Shown: piece after piece, positions 1-11,135 of the stretch | How positions within the stretch are numbered: the first letter of the stretch is position 1 | Layout of the letters: every line of letters begins with the position of its first letter | Assembly: GCA_026119935.1 (NCBI GenBank) | Contig: JALRMH010000069.1 | Coordinates: forward strand, 62,001 to 126,000 | Origin: Endothia cerciana | Taxonomy: Eukaryota > Ascomycota > Sordariomycetes > Diaporthales > Cryphonectriaceae | DNA length: 64,000 bases | Direction: 5' to 3' | Notes under the pieces: model-generated | Databases searched by the model: none | What the model saw: the letters and a program-made list of their open reading frames with translations, nothing else | What the model was told of the DNA's origin: nothing | Translations under genes and position numbers: made by a program

Positions 1-182
1 ATAGCAAAGCAATATATACAGAAAGATACATCTGCCAGACCGTTAAGTGTAGGTTCATGCTATTTGATATTGACCCCTGCACTTCAGTATTAATATTGCT
101 GTCTGCAACTAGACGGTAGCCATAGCCTGCTTCACGTTTTATCTCTTATTACAGGCGCGAGGCGAATATAATAAAATCCCCT

Positions 183-299
183 AGCCTGACCCTCTACTTC
201 CTTGACGCCTCCCGCTCGGTCCGCACCGCCTTCCTGCTCGAGGAGCTGCGCCTCCCATACACCCGTCACGGCATCAAGAGGGGCTGCAGGGCCAATTAT
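183..299 (+). pseudogene. glutathione S-transferase N-terminal fragment
   Basis: Read on the plus strand from 183, the frame gives LTLYFLDASRSVRTAFLLEE followed by LRLPYTRHGIK. This is the beta1-alpha1-beta2 start of a thioredoxin-fold GST domain (family pattern L-x-Y-x-x-x-x-S-R-S-x-R-x-x-x-L-L-E-E-L). The similarity stops after about 35 residues and the frame ends at a TAG near 316. No initiator ATG or C-terminal GST domain is visible on either side, so I read it as a relic or a copied fragment, not a gene. A first exon lying left of the window is possible but would not supply the missing C-terminal part. Confidence 0.6.
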
Positions 300-701
300 G
301 CGGCCCAGCCTGTTTAGTCGAGCAACAATTGGGGTTATCATCAGGGTTGGATTTGCATTCGGATTCAGAAGAGATATTGTCAGATGTCACGTCCGCAGTA
401 GTGTAAACGACTAGAATTGAGGGTTTTGTGCTCCTTGAGCTGCTTGATTGATTGATTGTATCTGATCTGATCTGATCTGATCTGTCTGGTGGGGAGGCCC
501 CTTTTCGAGGTGGTCGGTCTTCTGTCCGTAAGCTGAAAACGGTTGCTTTAAGCCTTCGTTCCGATATTATAATACCTTAAATAGTTATATTAGTCTACAC
601 CAGCTCTCCCACAGTTGGTAACGAGCCTGGGGGGGTCACACTTTTATCATGATCCGTACTCCAAGGGCAGGTCCGTGAGGTCTTCAGCAGGATCTAGTTA
701 C
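300..701. other. intergenic, no gene seen
   Basis: No supportable coding region. Contains a short TGATC-type tandem repeat (four units, about 460-483). The right part lies just past the stop of the next minus-strand gene and probably holds its 3' UTR. Confidence 0.5.
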
Positions 702-1613
702 CTACTCCCTCGATTGGTGACCACCGTCCCGGGGTGGATAGTCCCGTTGTCTCTTCTGCTCGCCGGCCCCTGGCCTCCCGACGAGTCTGACCTTATTGCC
801 TGGATCAGGCGGCCTCCTTTGTCGTGGCTGATCCCGCGGCCGAGGCGTGCTGTTGCTGGAGGCGTGTACTGCGCGGCCATCCGAGGTCTTCCCTAGCTCC
901 CCCTCCAGGTGTCGGACGATCCTCTCGCAGTGCCTCCGCAGGTCCTCGAACGGGACCTGATGTATGATCTTCGAATCCCGCGATAGCACCTCGAAGGTGC
1001 CGAACAGTTGCGCAACACCCCTTCTTGCGAGCCCTCGAGCGGCCGACCTTCCCAGGAAGCTGGCCTGCTTCTGCAGGTCCTCCCCAGACATCCTCCGCCC
1101 GTCCGTATCGTAGCCCGCGTTCCGGAGCGCATGCCTCAGCGCCACATTGATGCGGTACTTCGCCTTTCCCCTGACGATCGGCTTGTTGCCGTCGCCCCTG
1201 GGCGACGTGACGGACCAGAGCGGCTTCCCGTGGTCGCCTATGAGCCGCCTGACGACCGACTCCGCAAAGGCATGCCCGACCTCGGTGAAGTAGCGCAGGT
1301 CGTTCAGGTGTACGACGTGCCGCGGCGCCGTCTTGACCTGGATGCCATTCCAGTCGAGGTGCCTCACGGCCTTCATCTCCGTGTAGAGGCCGATGTCGTT
1401 CGAGAGGAGCCGTGCGAGCTGCCCCCTGCCCTGGACGGTGAAGGGCGAGTAGAACATGACGCTCTTGGGGATCTGCTGGTCAAGCTGCCTGTCCAGGGGG
1501 GCAGAGCCCAGCCTGGACAGCCTGACGCCCCTGCTACCGGAGCCGGCGGGTGGGGGGGGCCATCTCGCCACCCCGGGTGCCTTTGTTCTGGGCCGGAGGG
1601 AGCACCGAAACAT
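702..1613 (-). CDS. conserved-looking hypothetical protein, probable mitochondrial presequence
   Basis: Uninterrupted minus-strand frame of 303 codons from the first ATG (1613) to TAG (702-704); codons upstream in the same frame contain no ATG. The first 35 or so residues are rich in Arg, Ser, Ala and Pro with no acidic residue, which fits a mitochondrial targeting sequence. The middle (about residues 45-215) is a folded-looking region with hydrophobic periodicity, including a segment reading MFYSPFTVQGRGQLARLLSN and several basic helices. The last 70 residues are low-complexity and basic. I do not recognise the family and propose no function. It is divergently placed from eIF1A, with about 630 bp of shared upstream DNA. 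Confidence 0.6.
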   Translation of the reverse strand: MFRCSLRPRTKAPGVARWPPPPAGSGSRGVRLSRLGSAPLDRQLDQQIPKSVMFYSPFTVQGRGQLARLLSNDIGLYTEMKAVRHLDWNGIQVKTAPRHVVHLNDLRYFTEVGHAFAESVVRRLIGDHGKPLWSVTSPRGDGNKPIVRGKAKYRINVALRHALRNAGYDTDGRRMSGEDLQKQASFLGRSAARGLARRGVAQLFGTFEVLSRDSKIIHQVPFEDLRRHCERIVRHLEGELGKTSDGRAVHASSNSTPRPRDQPRQRRPPDPGNKVRLVGRPGAGEQKRQRDYPPRDGGHQSRE

Positions 1614-2240
1614 CTTGGTCAAGGGGCCCCGGTCGTAGTGATCATATCATCCTGAAAAAGGTCCTCGGAGGGGGGGGGCCTTTTCCTTTCCTTTCTTTGG
1701 AACTCCTGCTAACCGCAAGCCTTGCCTGGGCCGCAGGGTGGAACCAGGCGCAAGATGGCTCGGGGACAGACCGGACCTTGCGGGCTGCCGAGGTAGATGA
1801 TGCGGGATGACAGCGTATGACCCAAGGGGCTGTGATTGCTGGGCCGAAGAGGAACAAGACTTGTCCACTGATGGTGTGGCGGAGTTGAGTGACTCGGTAT
1901 GCAATTAAGCCATCTTCTCACTGGCAAGGCCCTAGCAGGGCCTGCTATTTCCACACAGAGGCGTGCCCCACTATGACTCCCCTCCGAGCCGGCTCTAGCG
2001 CCTAGGAATTCACCCCGCCGCCCAATCCAAAACTCCAACTAGCCCACAAGCACAAAAAGTGACCCCGCCAACACAGAATCACCCTCGCCGCTTGTTCGCC
2101 TAGCCCAACCCGCTCCATACATCCATCACCCATTGTCCCGCCACCAACAAGACAAACCACAACAGGGCAGGCCTGCCGACCTCGACGTCCCTCCACTCTA
2201 GACACCCTCATCCAGGCGACGACGCCCAGAGACAGCCGAC
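1614..2240. promoter_or_regulatory. divergent promoter region (hypothetical gene / eIF1A)
   Basis: About 630 bp between two divergent start codons, so it must contain both promoters. The 250 bp before the eIF1A ATG are C/A-rich on the plus strand, typical of a fungal 5' UTR of a highly expressed gene. No specific factor site can be assigned. Confidence 0.5.
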
Positions 2241-2978
2241 ATGCCTAAGAACAAGGGAAAGGGAGGAAAGAACCGCAGGCGTGGCAAGAACGAGAACGAC
2301 AACGAGAAGCGTGAGCTTACCTTCAAGGAGGACGGCCAGGAGTACGCCCAGGTCGTCAAGATGCTCGGGTATGTTTTTGTTTCCTCCATGCCACCGCGCA
2401 CATCAAGATGCCTCCCCTTCCGGGACGATGATGAGCCTCTGCGTGCAACGTACGAGGCGCGGACGGCGCAACAGGTAGAGACACACCAGGCTGAGGCAGC
2501 TATCGTGGTACAGCAACGGCCGACTCGAGGCGCAGTGCTTCGACGGCACGCGCAGACTTGGCAACATCCGCGGCAAGCTTCGCAAGAAGGTCTGGATCAA
2601 CCAGGGCGACATCATCCTGCTGTCGCTGCGTGATTATCAAGACGACAAGGGCGATGTCATGTACGTCACATCCCCGCCCCGTTCCACCCACATTCTCCCC
2701 CCCCCCCCCTCCCCCTTCTTACCAGCACGAACGGATGTGCGGGAGAGGATGTCGTTTCTAACGCCTGGTTCACAAACAGCCTCAAGTACACTGCCGACGA
2801 GGCCCGTTCCCTCAAGGCCTACGGCGAGCTTCCCGAGACCGCCAAGATCAACGAGACCGACACCTTTGGCGGCGGCGAGGACGGCGACTGCGCCTTCGAG
2901 TTCGACGAGGATCGTGACTCGGAGAGCGGCGACGAGGGCGGCGCCGGCGGTAAGGAGATCGAGATCGACGACATCTAG
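2241..2978 (+). CDS. tif11: translation initiation factor eIF1A
   Basis: Three exons, join(2241..2368, 2514..2660, 2780..2978), encode 157 residues. The basic N terminus (MPKNKGKGGKNRRRGKNEND) is the diagnostic eIF1A tail. Residues about 30-95 form the S1-like OB fold (KMLGNGRLEAQCFDGTRRLG, then a GKLRKKVWINQGD segment), and the C terminus is the usual acidic tail ending EIEIDDI. eIF1A binds the 40S A site and, with eIF1, promotes scanning and start-codon choice in the cytoplasm. Both introns have clean borders (GTATGT..CAG and GTACGT..CAG); the second donor sits within the Ile codon of GDVILKY. Length and domain order are normal for the family, so the call is secure. Confidence 0.95.
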
Positions 2979-3810
2979 ACTGTCGACCTGGCGGCCCGCC
3001 GGCCGCTTCATCCTTGTCCCGCTTCCTGGACCGTCCCGACGCTGGCACGTTCGAGGGTCACGCGCCTGTGGTCCTCTTTGGAAGCCGGCCAAGGCCGCGC
3101 CTGGGGAGCGGGCAGATGGGTGCACGGCGGCGAAAGGAGGTGCAATAAGACTGTCTTCTCTCTCTCAAACCTCAACTCCGGTCCCCGCAAGGGTATGGCC
3201 CGAGGTTCCTCGACAGTTGATAAGACGGCGGGGATGGGAGAGACGTCCCGTGCCGGTGGGGAAACGAGCATTTCATAAGCTTCTTGATGATATCATTTCT
3301 GGTCTTCTCTTCAGGGGATAATGGTTTCTCTCTTTTTTTTTTCCTCCTCAAGTTCATCTCCGTTTGGCGCAATCACTGTGATCGAGCTGATCTCAAAGAA
3401 GGGCTTGCATGGAGGGATCAAGTCTGCACAATTCATGAGACCTTGGTAGACCATAATGAAGTGTCATCTGCTGAAAAACATTCTGTATTTTTGTGTTGTG
3501 TCTCGGCTCCAAGATCGGGAAACCGCCCCCCCCCGCCCCCCCCCGGATAGAGTCTCGTCCATGCCACGGAGCAGGCGCCGGCTATAGTTGCTCTAGACTC
3601 TGGGACACCCTTCTCAGCCCATTATCAAAGCGCCATCCTCCGCCAGAAAGGGTCGTACGGTCACCACCCTACGATCTAGCAGGGAGGACTGTCGATTGTA
3701 CATGCATAGATATCAAGAGCCCTATATACATCTTTCTTGATCCGGTAGGACATGCTCGTGTCAAGGTCGTAGCCTCCCCGTCTTTGGTCCCTGCTGTGGC
3801 CCGCCGCTGT
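2979..3810. other. convergent 3' intergenic region
   Basis: Lies between the 3' ends of eIF1A (+) and las17 (-). Contains a T-run near 3332, a C-rich homopolymer tract at about 3527-3545 and no convincing coding frame. Expected to hold both 3' UTRs and polyadenylation signals. Confidence 0.5.
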
Positions 3811-4896
3811 CTAGTCCCACTCATCGTCGTCACCCTCGTCATCTAGGTTAACAGTCAGCATCATCCAACACACCGCGGAGGCTCAGGGCCCTAGCCTGAC
3901 GGATGGAACAACTTACCACTATTGCTGACCTTGTTCTTTCTGGCTGCCAGTGCCGTAGCCAAGGCAGAAGCCATATCATTGCCGCCGCCAGGGGCAACAC
4001 CGGCGGGCGGCAAGCCGCTCCCATGCGGCCCCGTGTCGCTACCGCCGCCGCCGACCTGGGCAGAACTTCTGTCGCGGATCTGGCTCCTGTCGACCTTCTT
4101 CAAGGCCACGATACCACCAGCCTTCTGGATGCCTGCCAGCATCGCTGAACGGCCAGAGTCTGTGCTGGGCAGAGCCGCGGCCGGAACGCCGGACGCATAG
4201 CCAGAGTCGCGGTTCGGCGGAGGTGGCGGGCCCGGGGGCGGGGGAATGCCAGCCCCTGTTGGTGGTAGTGGCGGAGGAGGTGGGATACCGCCTGCTGGGG
4301 GCGGGGGGGGAGGCGGAGGGGGCGCGCTTGAGCCTGGCAACGGGGGAGGCGGTGGGGCGTTGCTTGATGGTAGAGGCGGTGCTGGCGGTGCTGGCGGTGC
4401 TGGCGGCGCTGGCGGCGCTGAAGATCCAGACAGCGGAGGCGCAGGTGGGGCGCCAGAGGACGGCAACGGTGGGGGCGCCGGTCCTCTAGAAGGCAGGCTT
4501 GGAGGTAAGGGAGGGGCCGCCGCAGCGGGCGCCTTGGGGGGCAGTGGCGGTGCGGGAGCAGGAGCTGCGACCGCCGTCTCCCTGGATGGAGGTGGAGGAG
4601 GGACAGGGCCGCGGCTTGGCGGCGGCGGCGGGACGCTTCTTTGTCCTGTGAATGGTGGAGGCACGCCGAACCTATGTCCGGGCTCCTTCGGCTCCTCGAC
4701 CGGCGTCTTCGGCGGCCGTGGCGGCGGTGGGGGTCCGGGAGCCGGTGCGTGCCGTGCAGGCTCCGTATGCGCGAGTTTGCCAGCGTCGGGCAGCGGTGGA
4801 GGCACGTGGAATTTCGGCCTTGGCGGGGAGGGATCACGCTCGATGGCAGGTGGATCGGCCTTCGCGGACCTCCTCGGCGCGGGGGGAGGAGGTGGT

Positions 4897-4930
<34 letters not shown>

Positions 4931-5831
4931 TTCGAGACGCTGGGGGTGGGGGGGGCGCCCTAGATCCTGCTCCGTTGACTGGTGGTGGCGGCGGCGGGGG
5001 TGTCGAGTGTTTCGTCTGGGCCTGCTCCTGCCTCAGGAAATCGACGATGAAGGCCTGGTTGTCCATGATGAAGTCGTCCGTCAGGCCTTTCGACCTCAGG
5101 TCGTCGCCAAAGTGCTCTCGCCATTCGGGGTCGAACGCCTCCAGGACAGCGAACTGCGCGGGCGAGCTCCGGCTGGACCCGTCGGCCCTGCCGGAAGATG
5201 ACCTGCCGAGAGGGCTCGCAGGGCCGCTGTTGCGAGGAGACCCGGGCGGCGACGGCGCCGGCGCAGAGGAGTGCCTATGTCCTCCGAAGATGCCGCCTAA
5301 CAAGCCGTGTTTGTGCCCTCCGCCACCTGCGCCGGGCGCCGCTCCTCCGAACGGTGTCGCCTTGGTCGCCTTGCTGCCGTTCTTTTCCCGGTCGTCCATT
5401 TTCTTCTTGAACTGCTTCGCCTCCTTCTCGTCCACGAAGGAGAGGCCCGCCATGCAGTCCTCCAGCTCGAAGGTGTGGAAGAAGGTCCGGTCTTGGTTGT
5501 AGCTCCACGGGTCGAATATCTCCTGATCCCATATGACCCCACGCATGGAGGGCTGTATGGCCGCCTTGTCTTTAGCCTCCGCGTTGCTCTGTCCGGCTCG
5601 CGACGGGTCCGCGCAACTCACCGATATGTCAACCATCTTCAGCCAGTAGGTATTCCCAACGAGGTCGTTGGCGAGCACCACGGCCCCCTGCAGGCCGGTG
5701 TAGGTCCATCTCGAGGGGTTCGGGTGCGCAACGTATAGCCGTGCGACCGCCACAGCCTGGATCTTGTTGGTCTGTTTGGGGACGAAGCGCTTGACAACCT
5801 CCTTGTCGGCATCGTTGAGGATAGACGGCAT
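3811..5831 (-). CDS. las17: WASP-family actin nucleation-promoting factor Las17
   Basis: Spliced as complement(join(3811..3842, 3917..5552, 5622..5831)), 625 residues. It activates the Arp2/3 complex at cortical actin patches during endocytosis. Seen in order: an N-terminal WH1 domain (about 1-120; LQGAVVLANDLVGNTYWLKM, then RGVIWDQEIFDPWSYNQDRT), a short RBD-like segment (EAFDPEWREHFGDDLRSKGL), a very long polyproline region with an Ala run, a WH2 motif (GRSAMLAGIQKAGGIVALKK) and a terminal acidic peptide DDEGDDDEWD. The last exon supplies only that acidic tail, which binds Arp2/3. The ATG at 5831 (MPSILNDADKE) matches the usual fungal start; an in-frame ATG lies 16 codons upstream. Intron 5553-5621 is 69 nt, divisible by three and free of stops, so an unspliced reading inserts 23 residues into WH1. 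Confidence 0.93.
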
Positions 5832-7366
5832 CGTGCTCGGGGCCGGCGGCGGGATCGCTGGCCGAGTAGGGGGGTCCAATGGGGTAGGGGAAGTAGTACT
5901 TTGGTGGGGGTGTTGTTCGGGTTGTCCTTCCCAGCCAGCTGCCTTGAGGAGGATCTCGACGACAGGACCTAGGGCTTCATCGGGTGAGCAAGTTATATAG
6001 GAGAGGGGGAGGTGCGCTGTCTCGCCTGTTGTGCAGCAAGAAACGTGGTGTCCATGTGTCGCACGTGGTGAATCTGTCCGAGCCGTGATGTGACGCTCCC
6101 AGCATCGACGGAGGCGTTTGGCTTGGCGTTGCCGGTGCTGCTCAGGGTGACCTGCCCACCTGGATGCGTCGCAGCGGCGCTGGAAGGGGAACTGGGCCGA
6201 CGTTGGACGGGCTGGCTTACGGTACTGGCTGACTGTGCCGTGCTGGGTCTGGCTGTGCGCGCGGGGGTGTCGGTGTGGTGATGGTGGTCGGGGTTGGGCA
6301 GAGATGGGCCAAGTTCCAACCTAGCCCCCTCCTCAGGCAGGCCAGACGGACGGGTCTCTGCGTTAGGGCGCACAGCGGCCAAACACCTCTCTCCAGGGCG
6401 ACTATTCCCCAGGGTTCAGACCAGTGTCCAAACCGCTTCCCCCTCGACAGGATGTTTCGGGTACCAAAAGAGTGACAAGCAAAACCCGATCAACGAGCCG
6501 TCGTCAGGTCGGATGGCCCGGTAGAGGAAGCAAAAGATTGGGGGGGGGGGGGCCTGACAGATGATTGTTATGAGGATGGATGGATGCTAATCTACGGCAG
6601 CGGCCGCCAGCGAGCAAAGGGTTCAGAGAGGAGTGGCAGCTTCAGCACAGCACAGCACAGCACAGCACAGCACAGCACAGCACAGCACAGCACAGCACAG
6701 CACAGTACACAGCACAGTACAGCACGGCACAGTAGCCGCCCTGCACAGCAGCCCTGCAACTCACGCTCTCTCCTCGAAAGAAACCGGGACTCACAAACTT
6801 TACCATCTCGAGGCATAAAATCAGCGTTCGGACGGATCCAGCAGGGATCTGGAGTCCCGGTTATTTCGAGGTGGCCATGCTTCTCTTGGTTGTTTTTCAG
6901 AGAGGGGCCCGGCACGAGACCATCCACCTCAGCACACATCCATATCCTTCCTCCATTATGACATCGATATCAGGCCCAGCTTCAAGTCTGCGGAGCGCAA
7001 CGGCACTGCCTCCTCCGTACCACACGTCTTCCCGATCGTGTAGCTGGCCTCGACATACACACTCGAGGCAGGTCTGGATGCTCTACTTAGGCTCGCAATC
7101 TTCCCAGGCCGCCGGCGGCGAACAAAGAAAGATATACAATACAGTGTGGCGGTACGTCATGAGTAAGGTGTCTTGTGTGGGTCCCGGAAACCGGAGTGTA
7201 TCCCATCCGTACGGTAACGTGCTCATCTTGTCAGGTCGTTTATTTCAGGTTCGTAAGGTGTCTCTCTCTCTCTCTCTCTCTCTCTACCTAGGTATCTCCA
7301 AGGAGCGCTGGAGCCCATCAACCTCGAGGCGGCCCCCGCCCCATCGCCTGTTCACCAGCTGGGTAA
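5832..7366. other. intergenic with las17 upstream region
   Basis: About 1.5 kb without a supportable gene. The part next to 5831 should hold the las17 promoter and 5' UTR. It contains a G run at about 6540-6552, a CAGCA satellite (6643-6725) and a TC dinucleotide run (7260-7284). Confidence 0.5.
6643..6725. repeat. CAGCA pentanucleotide microsatellite
   Basis: About 13 perfect CAGCA units followed by a few imperfect ones with C-to-T changes. Frames through it translate to Ser/Gln/His repeats but have no coding context. Confidence 0.9.
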
Positions 7367-7622
7367 CTATTTGTTCAGCTCCTTGGCCTTGGCCAGGCGC
7401 TCCTCCTTTGTACCCTCCTGGGGGATCTCGCCGTGGTCGTGTGACTGGGCCGGGCCAGGCGCCGCGGCGTGAGGAGCCACCTTGGAGCTGATGATTTCGA
7501 AGAAGCCCTTGCCCTGATCCTTGTTGGAATCGTCGATGGGCTGTGGTGTTACCGTCGGTCAGTCAAGTGAGACCAGCGGCCGAGGGACCGAGACGGCTCA
7601 CCTGCTCGTTCTGGTCGGCCAT
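7367..7622 (-). CDS. small 64-residue hypothetical protein
   Basis: Two exons, complement(join(7367..7540, 7602..7622)): a 7-codon first exon (MADQNEQ) and a 58-codon second exon ending in TAG. The intron is 61 nt with donor GTGAGC and acceptor ACAG. The product is hydrophilic, with one hydrophobic patch (GKGFFEIISSKVAPH), a Gly/Pro/His-rich middle and a highly charged end (GTKEERLAKAKELNK) likely to be a helix. It has no signal peptide or cysteine. The layout resembles other tiny conserved ascomycete proteins of unknown role, some stress-linked, but I cannot name it. Splice fit and codon composition support it as real. Confidence 0.6.
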
Positions 7623-8135
7623 CTTGAGAGGGCGGTGGGTTTGAGGCGAGGTGGACGTGTATGTCTGAGTGGAAGTTAGCACCCCGTACTGTGTGATCAG
7701 CGCGCGTTTCAAGAGACCCAAGGAATCAACGACGTACGGTCTTGTAAGACAAATCTTTCTGATCCTTTAGGGAGAGATGAAGGAAAAGCAATTTTGAGAG
7801 ACCGAAGATCCTGGGTCTCCAGGAGAGATGTTAAGCCGTCTTGTACACAAATTGCTGGAGGCGCTTCCAGGTTGCGTCATCAGCTTGGCCCAAGTGATCC
7901 CGCAGCACACGGAAAATGACGTCGTTCCCTACCGCGCGTAACCTAGGGGTACAGTACGTACGGTAAAGTAAGCCATCCGCTCGCCAATTCAGCTCGTGTG
8001 TTGGCGGCTCGGCAGAGGCCCTGAGGCCCTGAGGCCCTTGACCTGGTCCGCCACAGCACAGAGCCAGCGTCTCGCCCGACGACCCCGTATTCCGTAGAGC
8101 CCCCATCTTCTTGTTTGTGTCCTTTCCCCATATTT

Positions 8136-8186
8136 CTATGTATGTATGTATGTATGTATGTATGTATGTATGTATGTATGTATGTA
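8136..8186. repeat. TATG tetranucleotide microsatellite
   Basis: About 12 tandem TATG/GTAT units, almost perfect. Confidence 0.9.
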
Positions 8187-8564
8187 TATTTAGGCTCTGC
8201 TCCACCACGCCCTGCCCAAGGACTGGCCGCTAAGAAGAACCAATGACCAATCGATCACTCGACGCAGCCTCGAGTGTACAGACGCATCTCACCACGGGGT
8301 CTCGCATTCCCGGGGATGGCCATCTTCTCTTTTCTGCCTTCCCGATGAGCACTACTCGGGCATTAAGGAACCTGCCCAAGTGTATCGGCCACCTTCTCAG
8401 CAAGAAAAGACATGATCCGTATGGCAGCAAAGCGTAGGACCACATGACGTGCACGTGATGCCGTGCTCAACAGGTATCCTGTGCGTGCAGCAAGCAGTAT
8501 TGAATGGCTGTATCGAAAGGCCACCCAAATCTACCAATCTGGACGGAAGAGTTCAGACATGCTG

Positions 8565-8565
8565 A

Positions 8566-8606
<41 letters not shown>
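8565..8606. repeat. compound TC/AC dinucleotide microsatellite
   Basis: Roughly ten TC units abut about eleven CA units without a spacer. Confidence 0.9.
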
Positions 8607-9027
8607 TTTTCGTTTACCTCACTAGCACTCCCAAAACGGCCTGAGAATCTTTGTCTGCAGGAGGGTGGCCGGTCACCCAGACCTGAGTGTGACAGGAGGG
8701 GGCTCTGGGGCCCTGGTCTGGCCTGTACTGTAATTGCCTCTCGTTTTGGCCTGGCTTGTGTTCTACTTGACAGCAACGACAAAGACAAACAACACAAAAC
8801 TCCAAGCACACTGGTCCAGGTGCCGGGAAACGACCCCCAGAATCATGAGCGAGAATCGTGAATTGTTAATTACCCGCTCAATATATTTATGCAAGCCCCC
8901 TTCTTCGAATTTTTTGGTGGGGGGGGGGGGGGAAGTATCACATTATTAGTCAAGATAACAACAGGACAACACAAAAGTCAGACCAAAAGCCGTCTTCCCA
9001 CGGAGCCTGGGAACCTGTGGTGGTGCC

Positions 9028-9896
9028 TCAGCACCTGTCCTGGTAAACAAGCACATTCCAACCATCTTCGAAAAACTGTTGGCCGCTGACCCGGCCGCCG
9101 CCGCCGTCTCGGCAGTCCCTGCAAAGGCGGGCAGCACCATCGGCGATGCTGCTATAGGCATCGAGGACCTTGTCCTCCTTGTTCTAGAGAGAAACAAGAA
9201 GGAAGGAAAAAAAAGTGTCAGTCGTCTGCCCCAAGACCCCACCATCTGCAACGCCGGACCGGGGAAGAACCGGGAAGCACATACATCATTGCACCAGGCT
9301 ATCGCCGCGTTGTAAGAGCAGCTGACCCTGCCGCACTCGCCCGGGCCCGGACCGTTGCGGGGCTGGCCGCTCATGGAGTCGAGGTAGAAGATCCCGTCCC
9401 AGGCCTTGACCTGCAGCGCGTAGGCGCGGCCGGGGACGTCGCAGATCTGCGTGGTCGGCTTGGGGCCGCGCCGGGAGAGGCGGTGGCCCGCCGCGGCGCC
9501 GCGGCGCCCGTCCAGCGCGATGACCTGCTCCTGGATACGGGCGGCATATGCGGGGTCGGCCCCGCGGATGGCCTCGAGCGCGTCCTGTACCGTGCCGGTG
9601 ACGGGTAGGGTGTCTTGACGATATCGAGGTCAGGGTCGGTTCAAGTCTCATCGTCCAGGGTGCTGTTCACGGGCAGGGACAGGTCACGGCACAGGACAGG
9701 GAGGAAGACCCGTTTCCCCCCTTCTTTCCTCAATGGGTTACTTACGGGTATCGTTGATCTGTACGTCCCACTCCAGGTCGATCATCCTGTAGCTCGTGTT
9801 GTTGGCGCCCGTGATCACGGCCGGCCTGGACAGGGCGGCGGCCTGGATGCCGAGGGTGCCCATCAGGGCGGCAAGGAAGGCGCTGAGAAGCATCAT
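9028..9896 (-). CDS. small secreted protein with C-terminal WNVLVYQDRC motif
   Basis: Three exons, complement(join(9028..9183, 9285..9613, 9746..9896)), 211 residues. The N terminus MMLLSAFLAALMGTLGIQAA is a clear signal peptide with cleavage likely after the Ala run. The mature part contains an N-glycosylation sequon (NNTS), a dibasic-rich stretch (HRLSRRGPK) that could be a processing site, and a cysteine-bearing C-terminal domain (ICDVPG, ECGRVSCSY, WCND, LCRDC) ending WNVLVYQDRC. That ending (WNV-I/L-V) recurs in many short secreted proteins of filamentous ascomycetes whose function is mostly unknown; some are candidate effectors. Splice sites are good (GTAAGT..AAG with a CTGAC branch; GTATGT..TAG). 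It lies near a second secreted-protein gene. Confidence 0.75.
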
Positions 9897-11135
9897 GGCG
9901 AAGGTGTCGGGATGGATTGAAGTTTCGAACGGTGCTGCAAGACCGGGTTTTATCGTTGGGGTGAAGGGCTTGCTTGCTGTTACGCGGAGGGTGGTGCGAC
10001 GAGGTATAGGGTCGCCTGGGCTTGCTTCCCTCTTGCTTTATATAACCAGACGACAGACTACGCTCCTTGACCATCTGGATGCCGTGGTAGGGCATCTCAG
10101 GGCCGAGTCCGCTTTGAGCAGGCCGCGTCGAACCTTTCCCTATGAGCTAACGACTCTCGGTTGTGATTGCCGTACGGTGACGCCGTGATTGCGTCTGGCA
10201 CCTATGGATCGAGCAGTCATGCTGAGCTGAGGACCTCCGCTTGGTGGGTTTGGGGGGGGGGGGGGCTGGACGGCGGCGATCGTCTCAAAAGCGCAGCCCA
10301 CCGTGGGAAGGGCGAGGAAAGGATCTGCAGCATCGGGTGAGCACGCTCTGGCCAGAATAGAGCTCACCTGGTAAATGTTCGTAGATCCCCCGCCGGATAC
10401 AAGCCAGCACCCGAACCTTTCCTTCAAGTTCCCAAACCCCAAAACAGGCCAGAACTAAACCTCAGACGGTCTTTGCTTGAGTACTGAGTTCTAGAAAGTT
10501 TTGAGAGCCTCTTCACTAGTTTTTATGATTTTGAGCTACTGAGGTATCTAGTTAAGACATGTTACCAAGTGCTCTCTTTTTTTTTTTTTTTTTTTTTGGC
10601 CAGGGCGCGGTGAGGTACCGAGTTCTTTGTCTCGGCCTGTGATCTCTTCGAGAGCTAGGCCAGGCGGGGAGGGGAGGCACTCAGATCGACGGCTGTCTAC
10701 CAGGGGGGTTGCCATTCTCAGCTGCAGCAGGCCCGTTTCTGTCCCTCGACCCGACTCTTGTGTTGTGTTGTGTCCCGCCGAGAGCAGACACATCTGAACC
10801 GTCCTGACCCGCTGGAGCACGGAGGCTGGACCAGCCCCGGGCAGAGTCGTCGAACTATTCCCTGGACCCCCTATGGGTTACCTCTGAGTCCTGCCGCCTC
10901 TCTTCACACAGCCATGAAGCTACCAATATATATGTAGTACAGGGCAAACGCGATACTTGAGGTTCTCCTGAAAACACCATGGCATGCTCGGGTTATTACC
11001 CCCCGCACCGTGGCCCGATCTTCAGCACGCCACTGGCCTCAGAACCTATGCGGGCGCTAAAATGATGGCCTCCCTCCCACAGGGCCTGCCCATTACACAC
11101 CGGGCCACCCGCGTCGAAACCAGGCGGGCTCCTGT
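9897..11135. other. intergenic, no gene seen
   Basis: Includes the promoter of the secreted-protein gene (A/T-poor, pyrimidine-rich on the minus strand), a G run near 10250-10265 and a T run at 10578-10597. The open frames seen are not supported by codon pattern or splice signals. Confidence 0.45.

Larger units (their letters stand above)
7623..9027. other. intergenic, microsatellite-rich
   Basis: No supportable gene in 1.4 kb. Holds the promoter of the 64-residue gene, a TATG run (about 8136-8186), an adjacent TC then AC run (about 8568-8606) and a 13-nt G tract near 8920. Confidence 0.5.

Noticed and set aside
4246..5502. 418-codon plus-strand Gly-rich frame
   Set aside because: Antisense shadow of the polyproline region of las17.
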